Position numbers and translations under genes: made by a program. Positions 42,657 to 51,556 of a stretch of DNA of 64,000 nucleotides are shown piece after piece. A model generated the notes under the pieces. That model had not been told where the DNA came from and did not search any database. It was given only the letters and a program-made list of their open reading frames with translations. The stretch comes from G965116155 sp965116155. Its GTDB lineage: Bacteria; Bdellovibrionota; Bdellovibrionia; Bdellovibrionales; UBA1609. Location: the NCBI GenBank assembly GCA_965116155.1, contig OZ220488.1, positions 434,001 to 498,000 of the forward strand, read 5' to 3'. Each line of letters starts with the position of its first letter. Within the stretch, counting starts at the first letter, position 1.

Positions 42657-43638
42657 TCCACAACCCCCCGCTGCCGATGCTGCTGCCATGCGACCCAGAG
42701 ACTGGGCTTGGGTGGTTGGCGTTTTGCTCGGCACTTGGTTATTTGACTTTATCAGCAAAAGCCTCGTGTACCAAGGCCTGCAACTGCCACCCGGCACCCA
42801 TATCCAGTTGGGGCCGTTTTATGTGGTGCAGCACCTTAACCCCGGCATGATGCTAGGGAGTTTTTCCACTCTGCCACCTATTATACGCAACGTAAGCCTT
42901 TGCACACTGGGGGCGTTTTTGTTTAGCCTTTACTGCGCCACTCAGTACCTTATGGTGCAGCGCTTCTTTTGGCTGCGCGTAGGCTTGTCGCTTTTTATGG
43001 CAGGTATATTGGGCAATATTAGTTGCCGAGTGCTGTTTGGCAGCGTTGTTGACATACTGGTAGTGGATTTAGGTTTTTTCCGCACAGCGGCATTTAATGC
43101 TGCCGACCTTGTGCAGTGGGTGGCTTGGCCCATTTTGGTGGTGCAAATTATAAAGCACGCCGAATACTTTTGGCCTGAGCGAGACAAACGCGGCAGTAAA
43201 AAAGTTTTGTCCCAATTTCAAAACCACCACACAGCCGTTTTGCTCAGCATTGCAACAGCGTTTTGCCTTTTAAGCGGCATGCTAGGGTACAGCTTTTTAA
43301 AAAACGCCCTACTAAGTCCCGAGCAGTCAGACCTATTGCTAGAGGCTTTTTTAACTTCTCATATCATGACGAGCCTTGTATTTTTTGTAGCCTTGTTTTT
43401 ATTTGGCAGAAGGCTTAGCACGCGCATTGCGGGGCCTCTATACGCGCTGAAGCGTTTTGTGAACTCTTTACACAAAGGGGCAAAGCCTAAATTTCAGCTC
43501 CGAAAAGGCGACCACTTTGCTAAGTACCTGCACACACTGGCTCAAGACCTTAAAAAAAGCCAAGCCCGCAAATCCGCGCGGCCAGCCAAGCGCACACCCC
43601 GCAACGCACTAAAACGCCCAACAACCAAGAAATCATAA
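42643..43638 (+). CDS. LspA-like domain fused to a HAMP-like membrane domain
   Basis: A 331-aa membrane protein. Residues about 22-180 follow the lipoprotein signal peptidase II plan: four helices, DFISKSLVYQG, NPGMMLGSF, GILGNISCR, and the two candidate catalytic aspartates in SVVDILVVD and FNAADLVQW. The conserved GNxxDR motif is altered (GNISCR, Asp to Cys). Residues about 200-250 add two more helices, then a HAMP-like linker (RRLSTRIAGPLYALKRFVN) and a basic tail. LspA is normally about 160 aa with no such extension, so this is either a divergent peptidase or a derived sensor-like protein. AGGG lies upstream of the ATG. It is divergent from dacB, with overlapping 5' ends. Confidence 0.7.
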   Translation: MSANIPQPPAADAAAMRPRDWAWVVGVLLGTWLFDFISKSLVYQGLQLPPGTHIQLGPFYVVQHLNPGMMLGSFSTLPPIIRNVSLCTLGAFLFSLYCATQYLMVQRFFWLRVGLSLFMAGILGNISCRVLFGSVVDILVVDLGFFRTAAFNAADLVQWVAWPILVVQIIKHAEYFWPERDKRGSKKVLSQFQNHHTAVLLSIATAFCLLSGMLGYSFLKNALLSPEQSDLLLEAFLTSHIMTSLVFFVALFLFGRRLSTRIAGPLYALKRFVNSLHKGAKPKFQLRKGDHFAKYLHTLAQDLKKSQARKSARPAKRTPRNALKRPTTKKS

Positions 43639-43682
43639 AAATACACCTCTCCTAGTGACAGCCTCGGCTAAAAACCTGTACA

Positions 43683-46600
43683 GTGCCACCCATTGTGGGC
43701 GCCTGTGTTTTACGTATAGTACTAAGTTTGTCGCTACTTTTAGCTGGCCCTTGGGTGCAGGCGGAGCAGAGCTCTCCCTATTATGCAGCAAAGGCCGCAC
43801 AGGATTTTTTGCCCAATGCGCAAAGCGAGCAAGAGTTTTTAACTCATACCCAAGCCCAGGACATGCTTTACCTCACCCAGCAAGAGCATGTTGTCATAAA
43901 ATCCGGCACTAACACCCAGGACGTAGAAGCATTTTCTGTAAGCCAAGCCGAAGTGCGCAACCCCAACGCACTGGCACCTAATGATTTAAGCAAACTCGAC
44001 ATCAGCTATGTGCAGGCTTCTAGCACCCAAAGCCAAGACGCCGAGCTGCATATTTCGCTAAAGCGCGGCAAGCGCACCGATAGGCATGTGGTGCGTGGTT
44101 TGCCATGGTTTACCGCGGCGCCTCGCGCCAAAAATATTGACAACCTTTTAAGGTTTGCCACAATGCAAGGCTTGCACGCCGTGCCACTGCGTGTTTTTAG
44201 AGACTCCTTATTTACAGCGCCTTTGCCGGTGCTGCATGTTTTGCCAGCGCCTCCTATAGAAGGAGCGCAAATTACAGGCATACAGGTGCAACACTTGGTG
44301 ACTAAGGAGTTTTTGCGCATGGCCCAAAGCGAGCCTGCTTACGCGCCGCTTTTAGAAAAGTCCATACTGCAAGACTCTTTTGCAAACAACCAATGGCTAA
44401 AAAGTGGCGACGTAGCTTTGCGCATTAAGCACCCCCGCGGAAAAGATTTTAGCTATCTGCTTAGCCACGAGCACGAAAGCCTAGAAGTCGCAAAACGACT
44501 AGCACTGATTTATTGGTGGGCGCTTTTTTATGACCCCGACCAAGTGGATGCACGCGCCGTAAACAACCTGTACCAAGAGTATGCAAGCAGCATTATGAAG
44601 CTGCCGCAAACACAACTCCACCAGCCTGAGATTGTGCGTGCGCTAGGGCAGATGATGCGCATGGGAGATACAGCGCTTAAAAGCGCCGTGCCTCAATCCG
44701 GTGGCAAGGGGTCGACTCTTACGCGCGTGGCCCGTATGGAGCGCAGCAGTTTTAGCATACAAGAGCAAGCAAAAGCTTGGGAGAAGGTGCAGGGTCTAGA
44801 GCAAAACACGCTGCAAAATCTACAAAAAAAATCCTACCAAAAAGCTGTGGGGTTTTTGTCTAATAAAGTAAGCCACATTGAACCACACAGGTGGCGTGCT
44901 ATGGCGCGTTCTACCAAAATGGTGCTCGGCCTGGGCGGCGCCGCTGTAGCTGCACTATTAGGAGCCTCCGCGCAGCATCCTGATACCGCGGCTCACTTGG
45001 CTAACTACACCTTGGGTCAGCTACAAAAAATGGGTCAAGGCGTGCGCGGTGTATGGCACCAATTGACCTCAGAGGGCGGCGTACTGCACCACCTGCCTAT
45101 AGCGCAAGAAGATGTTAGCTATTGGTACCTGGGGCTGGGCACCTTAGGTGTGGGAATACTGCTGCATGCTGCGGTAGCAATGAATGGCCTATTTGTACGC
45201 TCTAACCACACGCGATCTTGGACCCCGTTTAGAAAGTTCTACCTTACCACTTTAAAGCTTATGGCTTTTATCAATTATCCCGTGCAGGCTATGCTGTGGG
45301 AGACCATTTTAAGACAAAAACTACTTTACGGTAGCTTAGACCACGGGCTTAGCCTAAGCCGCACCGAACAAAATGGCCAAGTAACATGGCATAGTATTTT
45401 GCACGCACCCTGGGCTAAAAACACTGCAATCCACGCACAGGGAGAAAAGCTCAACCAGCTTGTTGAAGCATCGCAAAAAAAACGCGCCGCCTACTTAATG
45501 GCCTTAGCGCGCGTAGGCATGCAGCACCAAATACCCTTGGCACCCTTACTATTGGCCCATGTTAACAGCCTACATGGCAGCATGCCTGCAGAATATAGCG
45601 CAGACTTGGTGGGTTTTGAAAAAAGCATAGCAGCGGCCAGGTTTTTGCAAAAAGCCTATGCCGATTTTCAAAACACAAAGCTTAGCGGGGAAGATTTGCA
45701 AAAAATAGCCCAAGGGGAGGATTTTGCAAAATACCAACACTCCTTGCAACAAGTGGCTGCAAGTAGCGCAGTTGGCACAGGTAAAAACACACCGCCTAAA
45801 ATAAAAAAACGTATCCTGCAGCTTGTAAGCCGCTCGGCCAATAGCCATGCGATGAGTTTTTTGCTGTTTGGCCGCGAGGGGAGGCTGCTGAGTTTAAGAC
45901 TCGAGCAGATCAACCCCTCGCAGCATGTAACAGACGTAGCCCGTACAGCTGCCATTAAGGATTATATAACCTCGTTTTGCATTATTGCCCCATTTATACA
46001 GCTCACGCCAGCGGTGAGCGATGCGGGCCGCTTGGTAGCGGCACCCTTTGTACCCGATGCCTTTAGTGGCTACACTCCGGCACAGATGGCAACAGTGCCC
46101 AAAGTGCCCACTATGGGAGGAGAGCAGGTGGTGCTGTCGGCCAACTTATATCTTTCGGCCGAGGCGGAACACCTGGACGAAGAGCTGCACGAAGAGCAGC
46201 ATAAACCTTTAGAGGGCAGCTACTTTGCCAAAGAAGGCGCATCAAGCAAAGACAAAGCCCAACAAAGGCGCCAAGCCCAAGAGCTCAGCCGGCAGCTGTT
46301 TAAGCAAACGGGTGTCTCATTTAAACCGAAAGATCTTTTGCTGCACGAGCACACCCAAGGCTTTTTGCAAGGGCTTAAAGTTATGGGGCAAGACCTTAAA
46401 CAGGGCGGTATAAAGCGCGCCTTTAGGCAGCATTTGTCTGTGATTAAAAAGCTAATCGGTGGGGGCTTGCAGGGGCAGGTTTCAAGTGGCTCGATGTGGA
46501 TGTCTATCGGCACCATAGCAGGCGTAATGCTAAGCTCGCAGGTAGCAAGTGGTTTTGAGAGCATCAAAGCCAGTTTTGGTTTTGGAATAGTAAGCGCCAT

Positions 46601-47264
46601 ACAAATGATTATGATTAAGCACAGCTTTATTGGTTACACACAGGTGTGGCCTTATACCTTGTACTGGAACAGTTTGTTAAGAAAAAACGGCGCAGAGCAT
46701 GCTGCGCAGCTAGAACGCAGTTTGTTTGATATACGCACCGGCATTAAGTTAGGCCATACGAGCCAGATGCAAAAGGGAGTGGCCAGCCTTTTAAGCCAAT
46801 ACCGGGACGCAAAAATTACAAAAAAAGATAATGCCGATGGAGCGGAAATTAAGCCTAAAACTCCTAGTAGTGAGGCGCTGTTTGCCGTATGGAAACCTGA
46901 GACAGCCTCCAACTACACCGAAGAGCAAGCGGCATGGCTTTATAAGTACGCCTTAAACACCCCACCCTACCCCACCAAGCCGAACACTTTGTTAAACAAG
47001 TGGCTCCTTACCACAGGCCTGGGCGTAGTAGGCTCTACGGTACTCGCCTTTGCTTGGGTTTATGAGGTCATTTTGGGAGATTTACAAACCATACGAGCAG
47101 AACATGGAGACGCAGCTGCTTGGGAGTATCTGGGACGCATGCTGATGCTGTCTGCCGCAGCCTTAGCAGGCACAGTGGGCGTGTTAAAGCTCGGCGTATC
47201 TGAAAAGCCATTAAAAAAAATAAAATCCAAACTCAGCCAGTGTGTAAAACTATTAAAGACCTAA
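43683..47264 (+). CDS. Exported 1193-aa multi-pass membrane protein of unknown function
   Basis: I do not recognise the family. A signal-like N-terminus (VLRIVLSLSLLLAGPWVQAEQ, split here as VLSLSLLLAGPWVQA) suggests export. Hydrophobic segments are scattered from residue about 410 onward: VLGLGGAAVAALLGA, YLGLGTLGVGILLHAAVAM, LKLMAFINYPVQAM, a pair near residues 935-985 (MSIGTIAGVMLSSQVA and FGIVSAIQMIMIKH), and two at the C-terminus. The N-terminal 400 residues are soluble. A GTG at 43683 is the longest start and lacks a ribosome site; a GTG four codons later is equally possible. It is followed 60 bp later by the VWA lipoprotein gene on the same strand, so the two may work together at the envelope. 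Confidence 0.6.
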   Translation: MPPIVGACVLRIVLSLSLLLAGPWVQAEQSSPYYAAKAAQDFLPNAQSEQEFLTHTQAQDMLYLTQQEHVVIKSGTNTQDVEAFSVSQAEVRNPNALAPNDLSKLDISYVQASSTQSQDAELHISLKRGKRTDRHVVRGLPWFTAAPRAKNIDNLLRFATMQGLHAVPLRVFRDSLFTAPLPVLHVLPAPPIEGAQITGIQVQHLVTKEFLRMAQSEPAYAPLLEKSILQDSFANNQWLKSGDVALRIKHPRGKDFSYLLSHEHESLEVAKRLALIYWWALFYDPDQVDARAVNNLYQEYASSIMKLPQTQLHQPEIVRALGQMMRMGDTALKSAVPQSGGKGSTLTRVARMERSSFSIQEQAKAWEKVQGLEQNTLQNLQKKSYQKAVGFLSNKVSHIEPHRWRAMARSTKMVLGLGGAAVAALLGASAQHPDTAAHLANYTLGQLQKMGQGVRGVWHQLTSEGGVLHHLPIAQEDVSYWYLGLGTLGVGILLHAAVAMNGLFVRSNHTRSWTPFRKFYLTTLKLMAFINYPVQAMLWETILRQKLLYGSLDHGLSLSRTEQNGQVTWHSILHAPWAKNTAIHAQGEKLNQLVEASQKKRAAYLMALARVGMQHQIPLAPLLLAHVNSLHGSMPAEYSADLVGFEKSIAAARFLQKAYADFQNTKLSGEDLQKIAQGEDFAKYQHSLQQVAASSAVGTGKNTPPKIKKRILQLVSRSANSHAMSFLLFGREGRLLSLRLEQINPSQHVTDVARTAAIKDYITSFCIIAPFIQLTPAVSDAGRLVAAPFVPDAFSGYTPAQMATVPKVPTMGGEQVVLSANLYLSAEAEHLDEELHEEQHKPLEGSYFAKEGASSKDKAQQRRQAQELSRQLFKQTGVSFKPKDLLLHEHTQGFLQGLKVMGQDLKQGGIKRAFRQHLSVIKKLIGGGLQGQVSSGSMWMSIGTIAGVMLSSQVASGFESIKASFGFGIVSAIQMIMIKHSFIGYTQVWPYTLYWNSLLRKNGAEHAAQLERSLFDIRTGIKLGHTSQMQKGVASLLSQYRDAKITKKDNADGAEIKPKTPSSEALFAVWKPETASNYTEEQAAWLYKYALNTPPYPTKPNTLLNKWLLTTGLGVVGSTVLAFAWVYEVILGDLQTIRAEHGDAAAWEYLGRMLMLSAAALAGTVGVLKLGVSEKPLKKIKSKLSQCVKLLKT

Positions 47265-47325
47265 TGCGTATTAGCCGATAGTCCTGCTAGGGGGTGTGTG
47301 CTTGGTATGCGCGCAGGCGGGTCCT

Positions 47326-48804
47326 ATGGGAAAATCTCAAAAAACACCCAAACAGCCGCAAAGTCCCTTGGCAGTCTTTAATACTAACAAGGTGTTTTTG
47401 GTTTTTTTGATAGGTGCGTGCTTTTTTTTGCCTATCGTGTATAGCTCTTGCGAAGATATAGAGTTTGTAAAACGCCCTGGCAAAATAGACACCACCCCAC
47501 CTAATATAACAATTAACACTCAAAAAAGCGTTAGCTCTATTACCGAGCAAGATACGGCTAAGGTTTATTTTGTGGCAAAAGACGGGGACTCGGGCGTGGC
47601 AAAAACTCTATGCCGCGCAGCACAGGTGGACGCCATAGAAGATGAAAAGTTTGGGCGCTGTAAAAGTCCATTTATAATCAACATACTGCAAGGCAACTAT
47701 CAGTTTGAAGTAAAAGCCTTGGACAAAGAAGACAACGAAAGCTCTGTTGCAACACATAATTGGTGCCGCGGCCCTATGTGTGGTCGCATAGCGCATACTG
47801 GCAGCTTGCACAGCAGCGTTCAAAATGACAAGGTTGGGATTTTATTTGTTGTAGACAACTCTAGCTCTATGAAAAAAGAACACCGAGCTCTTTCTAAACA
47901 CACGCCCCAGTTTTTGGACCGATTTTCAGATTTGGATTATAAAGTCGCTGTAAGTGTTACGGATTATCATTTAGAAAAAAACGCCGAGCACCCTTTTAGG
48001 CCTATTGTATCAGGAAGCGACTGCGCTTCGCACCGCACAGTAGAATCATCTGGTGCAACGGCTTTTGTTATAGACTCCCAAAATGCAGACCTTGCACAGG
48101 CGGCGGTGGATTTGTCGGCTACGATTATCTGTGTAGGGACTAAAGGGCATAGTGAAGAAAGCGGATTGGGTAGTTTTTTAAATTTGGTAAATGCTTATGA
48201 TAGTAGCAATGCAGAAGCTCGCTCTTCTAATGGGCTTAATTTTTTTGATAACTTACAACACCTGGTGGTAGTTCTGATTACAGACGAAGGTGACAGATTT
48301 GTGCATAGAGAAGGCTTGTCCGCTGACGATATAAAAACCCGCTTCCACACAGTGTTTCCGGATACGGCTTTTTTGTGGCATTCTTTTGTGCAAATGAAGC
48401 ATGTAATTAACTCTCATCCCCGATTTAAAGGGATGTACCTGTACAAGGATATAGCGGACCTCACCCAAGGCAGCGTACAGGATGTTTTAGACACTGCAGC
48501 TTATGGCACCGTGCTGACTGGTATTGCAGATTTAACACGCAAGCATATTATACGCGCGCGTTTACAGTGTGCGCCGGTGAACTACCAAAACCCACAGGAC
48601 TACGATCCTGAAAACCCTGAGCACCGCTTGATGGAGGTTTTAGATTCACAAGGCACGCCCCTTAGTCCTCAGCCTATGTGCAAAATCGATCGTCACCTTA
48701 AAGTGCAGTGCTTTAGCTGCAGTGATCCACAAGACCTCGATACATGCGACACCCCATTAGATGCAGGCGAGTATACTCTTAAGTACCAATGTTTAGCCAA
48801 TTAG
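47326..48804 (+). CDS. Membrane-anchored VWA-domain protein with an Ig-like repeat
   Basis: A 492-aa protein. The N-terminal hydrophobic segment ends in IVYSSC, a weak lipobox. Residues about 45-145 are one Ig-like repeat of the type multiplied in the 1451-aa protein at 18751. The VWA domain follows: VGILFVVDNSSSM holds the metal site DxSxS, and VVLITDEGD gives the later Asp. The end, GEYTLKYQC, parallels the C-terminus of the same large paralogue. ATG at 47326 was chosen over a GTG at 47296. Probably an envelope protein binding another protein in a metal-dependent way (inference). The stop TAG (48802-48804) is within a type I terminus. Confidence 0.75.
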   Translation: MGKSQKTPKQPQSPLAVFNTNKVFLVFLIGACFFLPIVYSSCEDIEFVKRPGKIDTTPPNITINTQKSVSSITEQDTAKVYFVAKDGDSGVAKTLCRAAQVDAIEDEKFGRCKSPFIINILQGNYQFEVKALDKEDNESSVATHNWCRGPMCGRIAHTGSLHSSVQNDKVGILFVVDNSSSMKKEHRALSKHTPQFLDRFSDLDYKVAVSVTDYHLEKNAEHPFRPIVSGSDCASHRTVESSGATAFVIDSQNADLAQAAVDLSATIICVGTKGHSEESGLGSFLNLVNAYDSSNAEARSSNGLNFFDNLQHLVVVLITDEGDRFVHREGLSADDIKTRFHTVFPDTAFLWHSFVQMKHVINSHPRFKGMYLYKDIADLTQGSVQDVLDTAAYGTVLTGIADLTRKHIIRARLQCAPVNYQNPQDYDPENPEHRLMEVLDSQGTPLSPQPMCKIDRHLKVQCFSCSDPQDLDTCDTPLDAGEYTLKYQCLAN

Positions 48805-48853
48805 AGCGCTAGCTGCGTAAGCATCAGAGTGCTAGCCACATGTTCTGGGCTAA

Positions 48854-48967
48854 GTGCGTAAGCATAAAAGTGTTAGTGAGGGTGCCATGGCCAGAGAGCG
48901 CCGCCGATTGCGCACCTTCAGGTGCACAAGGCAAGCGGTCCATGCCAGGGCGCCCTCACGTGCTGGA
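48854..48967 (+). mobile_element. Type II element nested in copy E (first)
   Basis: Starts GTGCGTAAGCATAAAAGTG. The stem GTTAGTGAGGGTGCCATGG pairs with CCATGCCAGGGCGCCCTCAC; an inner GCGCACCT TCA GGTGC hairpin. Flanked by TAA at 48851-48853 and 48968-48970. It sits in the left shoulder of the host's outer stem. Confidence 0.75.
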
Positions 48968-49074
48968 TAAAGCGCAGTCTCCCTGATAGTCCCTGCAAGG
49001 GACGACCATCAGGGAGATAAGCGCCCCACAGAACATGTAGCGACCTATGAAGCTACTATGGCCCTGTAGCGAAG

Positions 49075-49200
49075 TGCGTAAGCATAAAAGCCTAGTCTGA
49101 GCATTTGAGCAATGAGTGCAGTCCTCTTGGGAACATCCTGCAAGGATGAAAAACCCAGGAGGACAAACGACAGACTCAAATGCTCAGGCGGGCTAGAAAG
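49075..49200 (+). mobile_element. Type II element nested in copy E (second)
   Basis: Starts TGCGTAAGCATAAAAG and ends GGGCTAGAAAG. The stem CTAGTCTGAGCATTTGAG pairs with CTCAAATGCTCAG...GGGCTAG; inner GTCCTCTTGGG with CCCAGGAGGAC. Flanked by AAG at 49072-49074 and 49201-49203. Same element, same host position (before the third hairpin) as 8081-8208. Confidence 0.82.
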
Positions 49201-49256
49201 AAGGGCCAAAGGCCCGCAGCGACCACACTTACGTCAAAGCCCCTTGCATTGAGCAA

Positions 49257-49295
49257 CACAAACTAATTAAAAGCTACGCTTTTAATTAGTTTGTG
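49257..49295. repeat. Palindrome at the pilQ 3' end
   Basis: 18-bp perfect arms (49257-49274, 49278-49295) with a 3-nt loop; AAAAGC pairs with GCTTTT next to the loop. It includes the last codons and stop of pilQ (stop 49286-49288) and fuses directly to the end of type I copy E. It could act as a terminator. Confidence 0.7.
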
Positions 49296-51544
49296 AACAT
49301 GGCATTGCTATTTTTGCTGAGCAAACGAGGCGTTAGAAAGATTAAAAGCTCATTCTTAGTAACATCCCAAGTGCGAGACTTAAACAACCAACCCAAAATA
49401 GGAATGTTTTTCAGTATGGGCAAGCCTTGGCCACCTTGACGTTTTTCTTGATGGTACACACCCGCAATAACAGCCGTCTCACCACTTCGCACCAAAATGT
49501 TCGTACTCACCTGGCGGCCACTAGTAGGCTGCGCACTCGCGCCACCGCTCTCAATACGACCACCTGCCGACTGACGGCTCACACTCACCTGCAAACGCAC
49601 ATCCCCATTAGGAGTAATAGTAGGCGTCACATTTAAACTCAAACTTACCGGTGTAGTCGATACCTGAGTCGACACCTGACCACTATTGTCCCTAACGGCC
49701 GAAAAAGCCACACTCTGTGTAGACTGCGAAATCGTAGCCGCCTGATTGTTCAAAGTCACAACCCTAGGGGCCGAAATCACTTCCGCATGCTCGTCTACCT
49801 CACCAATAGCCAATGCGGCATCCAAAGTGCCCAAAAAGTTAAACGCCCCTATATTAAAATGCGCCGTACCCACACCACCCACATTGCCACTAGAAGGCCT
49901 AACATCAAAATCATGTGTCAACAGCAAAGGACCCCCATTGTGCCCGCCCGTCTCAGATAGAGTGTTGGTAAGGCCCGGTGAAGTACCAAAAGACACTCCC
50001 AAACTGCGCGAGAAGCTCTCATTTGCTTCCACAATTTTGCTCTCAATCATCACCTGCTCAGGCACCGTGTCTGTTTTAGCAATAAACTCCTGCGCGGCCT
50101 TAACTTGCTCCTCACATGCAGTAACTATTAAGCGGTTGCGCTGTGCATCGGATATAACCGTACCCTTTAAACCGCCAGGAGTCTTCGGCTCAAGCAAAGG
50201 AGTAATCTGGGTCACTGCCTGCCCAAGCTCTGTATAGTTAACTGGAATAATCACTGTCTTGGGTGGACAGGTCTGCAAACGCGCACGCAAAATGGCGTCC
50301 ATCTCCCTTTGCTCCACTGCCAAGTTTTGCAAAGTATCAATACGCAACACCGAACCCTGGCGCAAATAACCAAGTTTTTTAGATCTTAGAATTAAAGTGA
50401 AAATCTCATCCCAAGGCAAATTCCGCAAACGCGCTGTTATGCGAATTTGCTTCACTCCATCTGCAACCATCATGTTGATATTGCTTGTACGGGATATAAA
50501 ATTAATCACATCCATCAACAAAGCATCTCGAACTTCTAGGTTGATCCTTTTGCCGTAATACTTTTTAGGGCCACGCAAAAATTCATCTAATGCCTGTGCA
50601 TCTAAAGGCCGCTCCATGCGCTGCGACTCATCGTAGTCCGAGCCAAAATCCTGGTTCTGACTGCCCGGCACCGTTTCCATCACACCCACAGAGTCCGTTG
50701 TCACAGGAGCTATGTCATTGCGCAAAGTGGGCTGAGCACTGCCTGCCTCACCATTCTCAGGCGCCGCACCCGCTTTTGCAACATCTGCCAACTCACTTTG
50801 ACTTAGTGTAGAGGGTGAAATAATTAAGCGCGAGCCCTCTTTACGCACCTCAGGCCTGTGGTACTCATCCATTTGTACAACCAGATAAAACCCCTTCTGA
50901 CCACGGCTGTTATTATAAGGCGACACCATCTTAAACGGAGCGCCAAACTCTTTAATAATATAGTCCCGCTTAAATTGTGGGGCTAACACCGCACCCCTGA
51001 GCTCTACAATAAACTGTTTGCTGGCGGGTTTTTCTCTTGTATCAAAATCAAACCCTCCCTCGAGCTTAACAACAAAAGACCCCCCAGATTCTGCAGCCAT
51101 ATAACCCATGTCTACAACACGCGACTCCCCCATTAAAGACGGAGCAGAATCCGGCTCCTCTTGCACCGTATCTGTCGCGAGAGTGTCGTCTATATCAAAG
51201 TCATCCTCTTCCGAAGCACCTGGCGCAGCGCTGTCCTCGGTAACACTTAGCTCCCCTTCTAAGCCCGCATCTAAGTCAAAATCATCTCCTCCTGCCACCG
51301 TATCGGGCTCCACATCTAACTCAGCGCCCAGATCAGCAGCCAAATCATCGCTACCGGAATCTGCAGCACTGCTACCATCAGCCCCTGTGCTAGCTCCCGT
51401 ACCCGCCGAAGCCTCCAGGTCGCCTATAACTTCATCAATATCTTGAGAACTCACACCTGCCCGGTCAGAGCGATCGGGCGACGCACAAGAAACACAAAAA
51501 AACAGCATAAGCAGCGGTAATAAAAAATGCCTATCTTTTCTCAA
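49286..51544 (-). CDS. pilQ: Type IV pilus secretin PilQ
   Basis: Outer-membrane secretin through which type IV pili exit, 752 aa. The signal ends in FFCVSC, a lipobox, followed by an acidic Ser/Asp/Ala-rich linker (about residues 30-135). An AMIN-like region (about 140-255), the STN and secretin-short domains (YGKRINLEVRDALLMDVINF shown to 20), and the secretin C-domain follow, with the hallmark LPILKNIPILGWLFKS near the end. It is last in pilM-pilN-lipoprotein-pilO-pilP-pilQ, 12 bp after pilP. Lipidated PilQ is less common than signal-peptidase I forms. The stop lies within an 18-bp inverted repeat. Confidence 0.95.
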   Translation of the reverse strand: MRKDRHFLLPLLMLFFCVSCASPDRSDRAGVSSQDIDEVIGDLEASAGTGASTGADGSSAADSGSDDLAADLGAELDVEPDTVAGGDDFDLDAGLEGELSVTEDSAAPGASEEDDFDIDDTLATDTVQEEPDSAPSLMGESRVVDMGYMAAESGGSFVVKLEGGFDFDTREKPASKQFIVELRGAVLAPQFKRDYIIKEFGAPFKMVSPYNNSRGQKGFYLVVQMDEYHRPEVRKEGSRLIISPSTLSQSELADVAKAGAAPENGEAGSAQPTLRNDIAPVTTDSVGVMETVPGSQNQDFGSDYDESQRMERPLDAQALDEFLRGPKKYYGKRINLEVRDALLMDVINFISRTSNINMMVADGVKQIRITARLRNLPWDEIFTLILRSKKLGYLRQGSVLRIDTLQNLAVEQREMDAILRARLQTCPPKTVIIPVNYTELGQAVTQITPLLEPKTPGGLKGTVISDAQRNRLIVTACEEQVKAAQEFIAKTDTVPEQVMIESKIVEANESFSRSLGVSFGTSPGLTNTLSETGGHNGGPLLLTHDFDVRPSSGNVGGVGTAHFNIGAFNFLGTLDAALAIGEVDEHAEVISAPRVVTLNNQAATISQSTQSVAFSAVRDNSGQVSTQVSTTPVSLSLNVTPTITPNGDVRLQVSVSRQSAGGRIESGGASAQPTSGRQVSTNILVRSGETAVIAGVYHQEKRQGGQGLPILKNIPILGWLFKSRTWDVTKNELLIFLTPRLLSKNSNAMFTN

Positions 51545-51556
51545 AAACAGCCCCCA

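Larger units (their letters stand above)
48801..49256 (+). repeat. Type I palindromic element, copy E, carrying two nested type II elements
   Basis: Terminus TTAGAGCGCTAG (48801-48812) covers the VWA gene stop; a second terminus TCAGAGTGCTAG follows at 48824-48835. Outer stem CCACATGTTCTGGG (48836-48849) with CCCCACAGAACATGT (about 49024-49037). Inner hairpin TCTCCCTGATAGTCCC TGCA GGGACGACCATCAGGGAGA (bulged). Third hairpin GGGCC AAA GGCCC at 49203-49213. Two insertions, 48854-48967 and 49075-49200, split it; removing both restores the type I order. The 481-bp gap holds no gene. Confidence 0.85.

Noticed and set aside
43655..43912. An 85-codon reading frame at the start of the 1193-aa gene.
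   Set aside because: It overlaps in another frame a longer gene with a signal-like start and consistent codon pattern; no recognisable product.
48801..49256. A CRISPR array or retron.
   Set aside because: Repeats are palindromic units without regular spacers, and no cas gene or reverse transcriptase is in the window.
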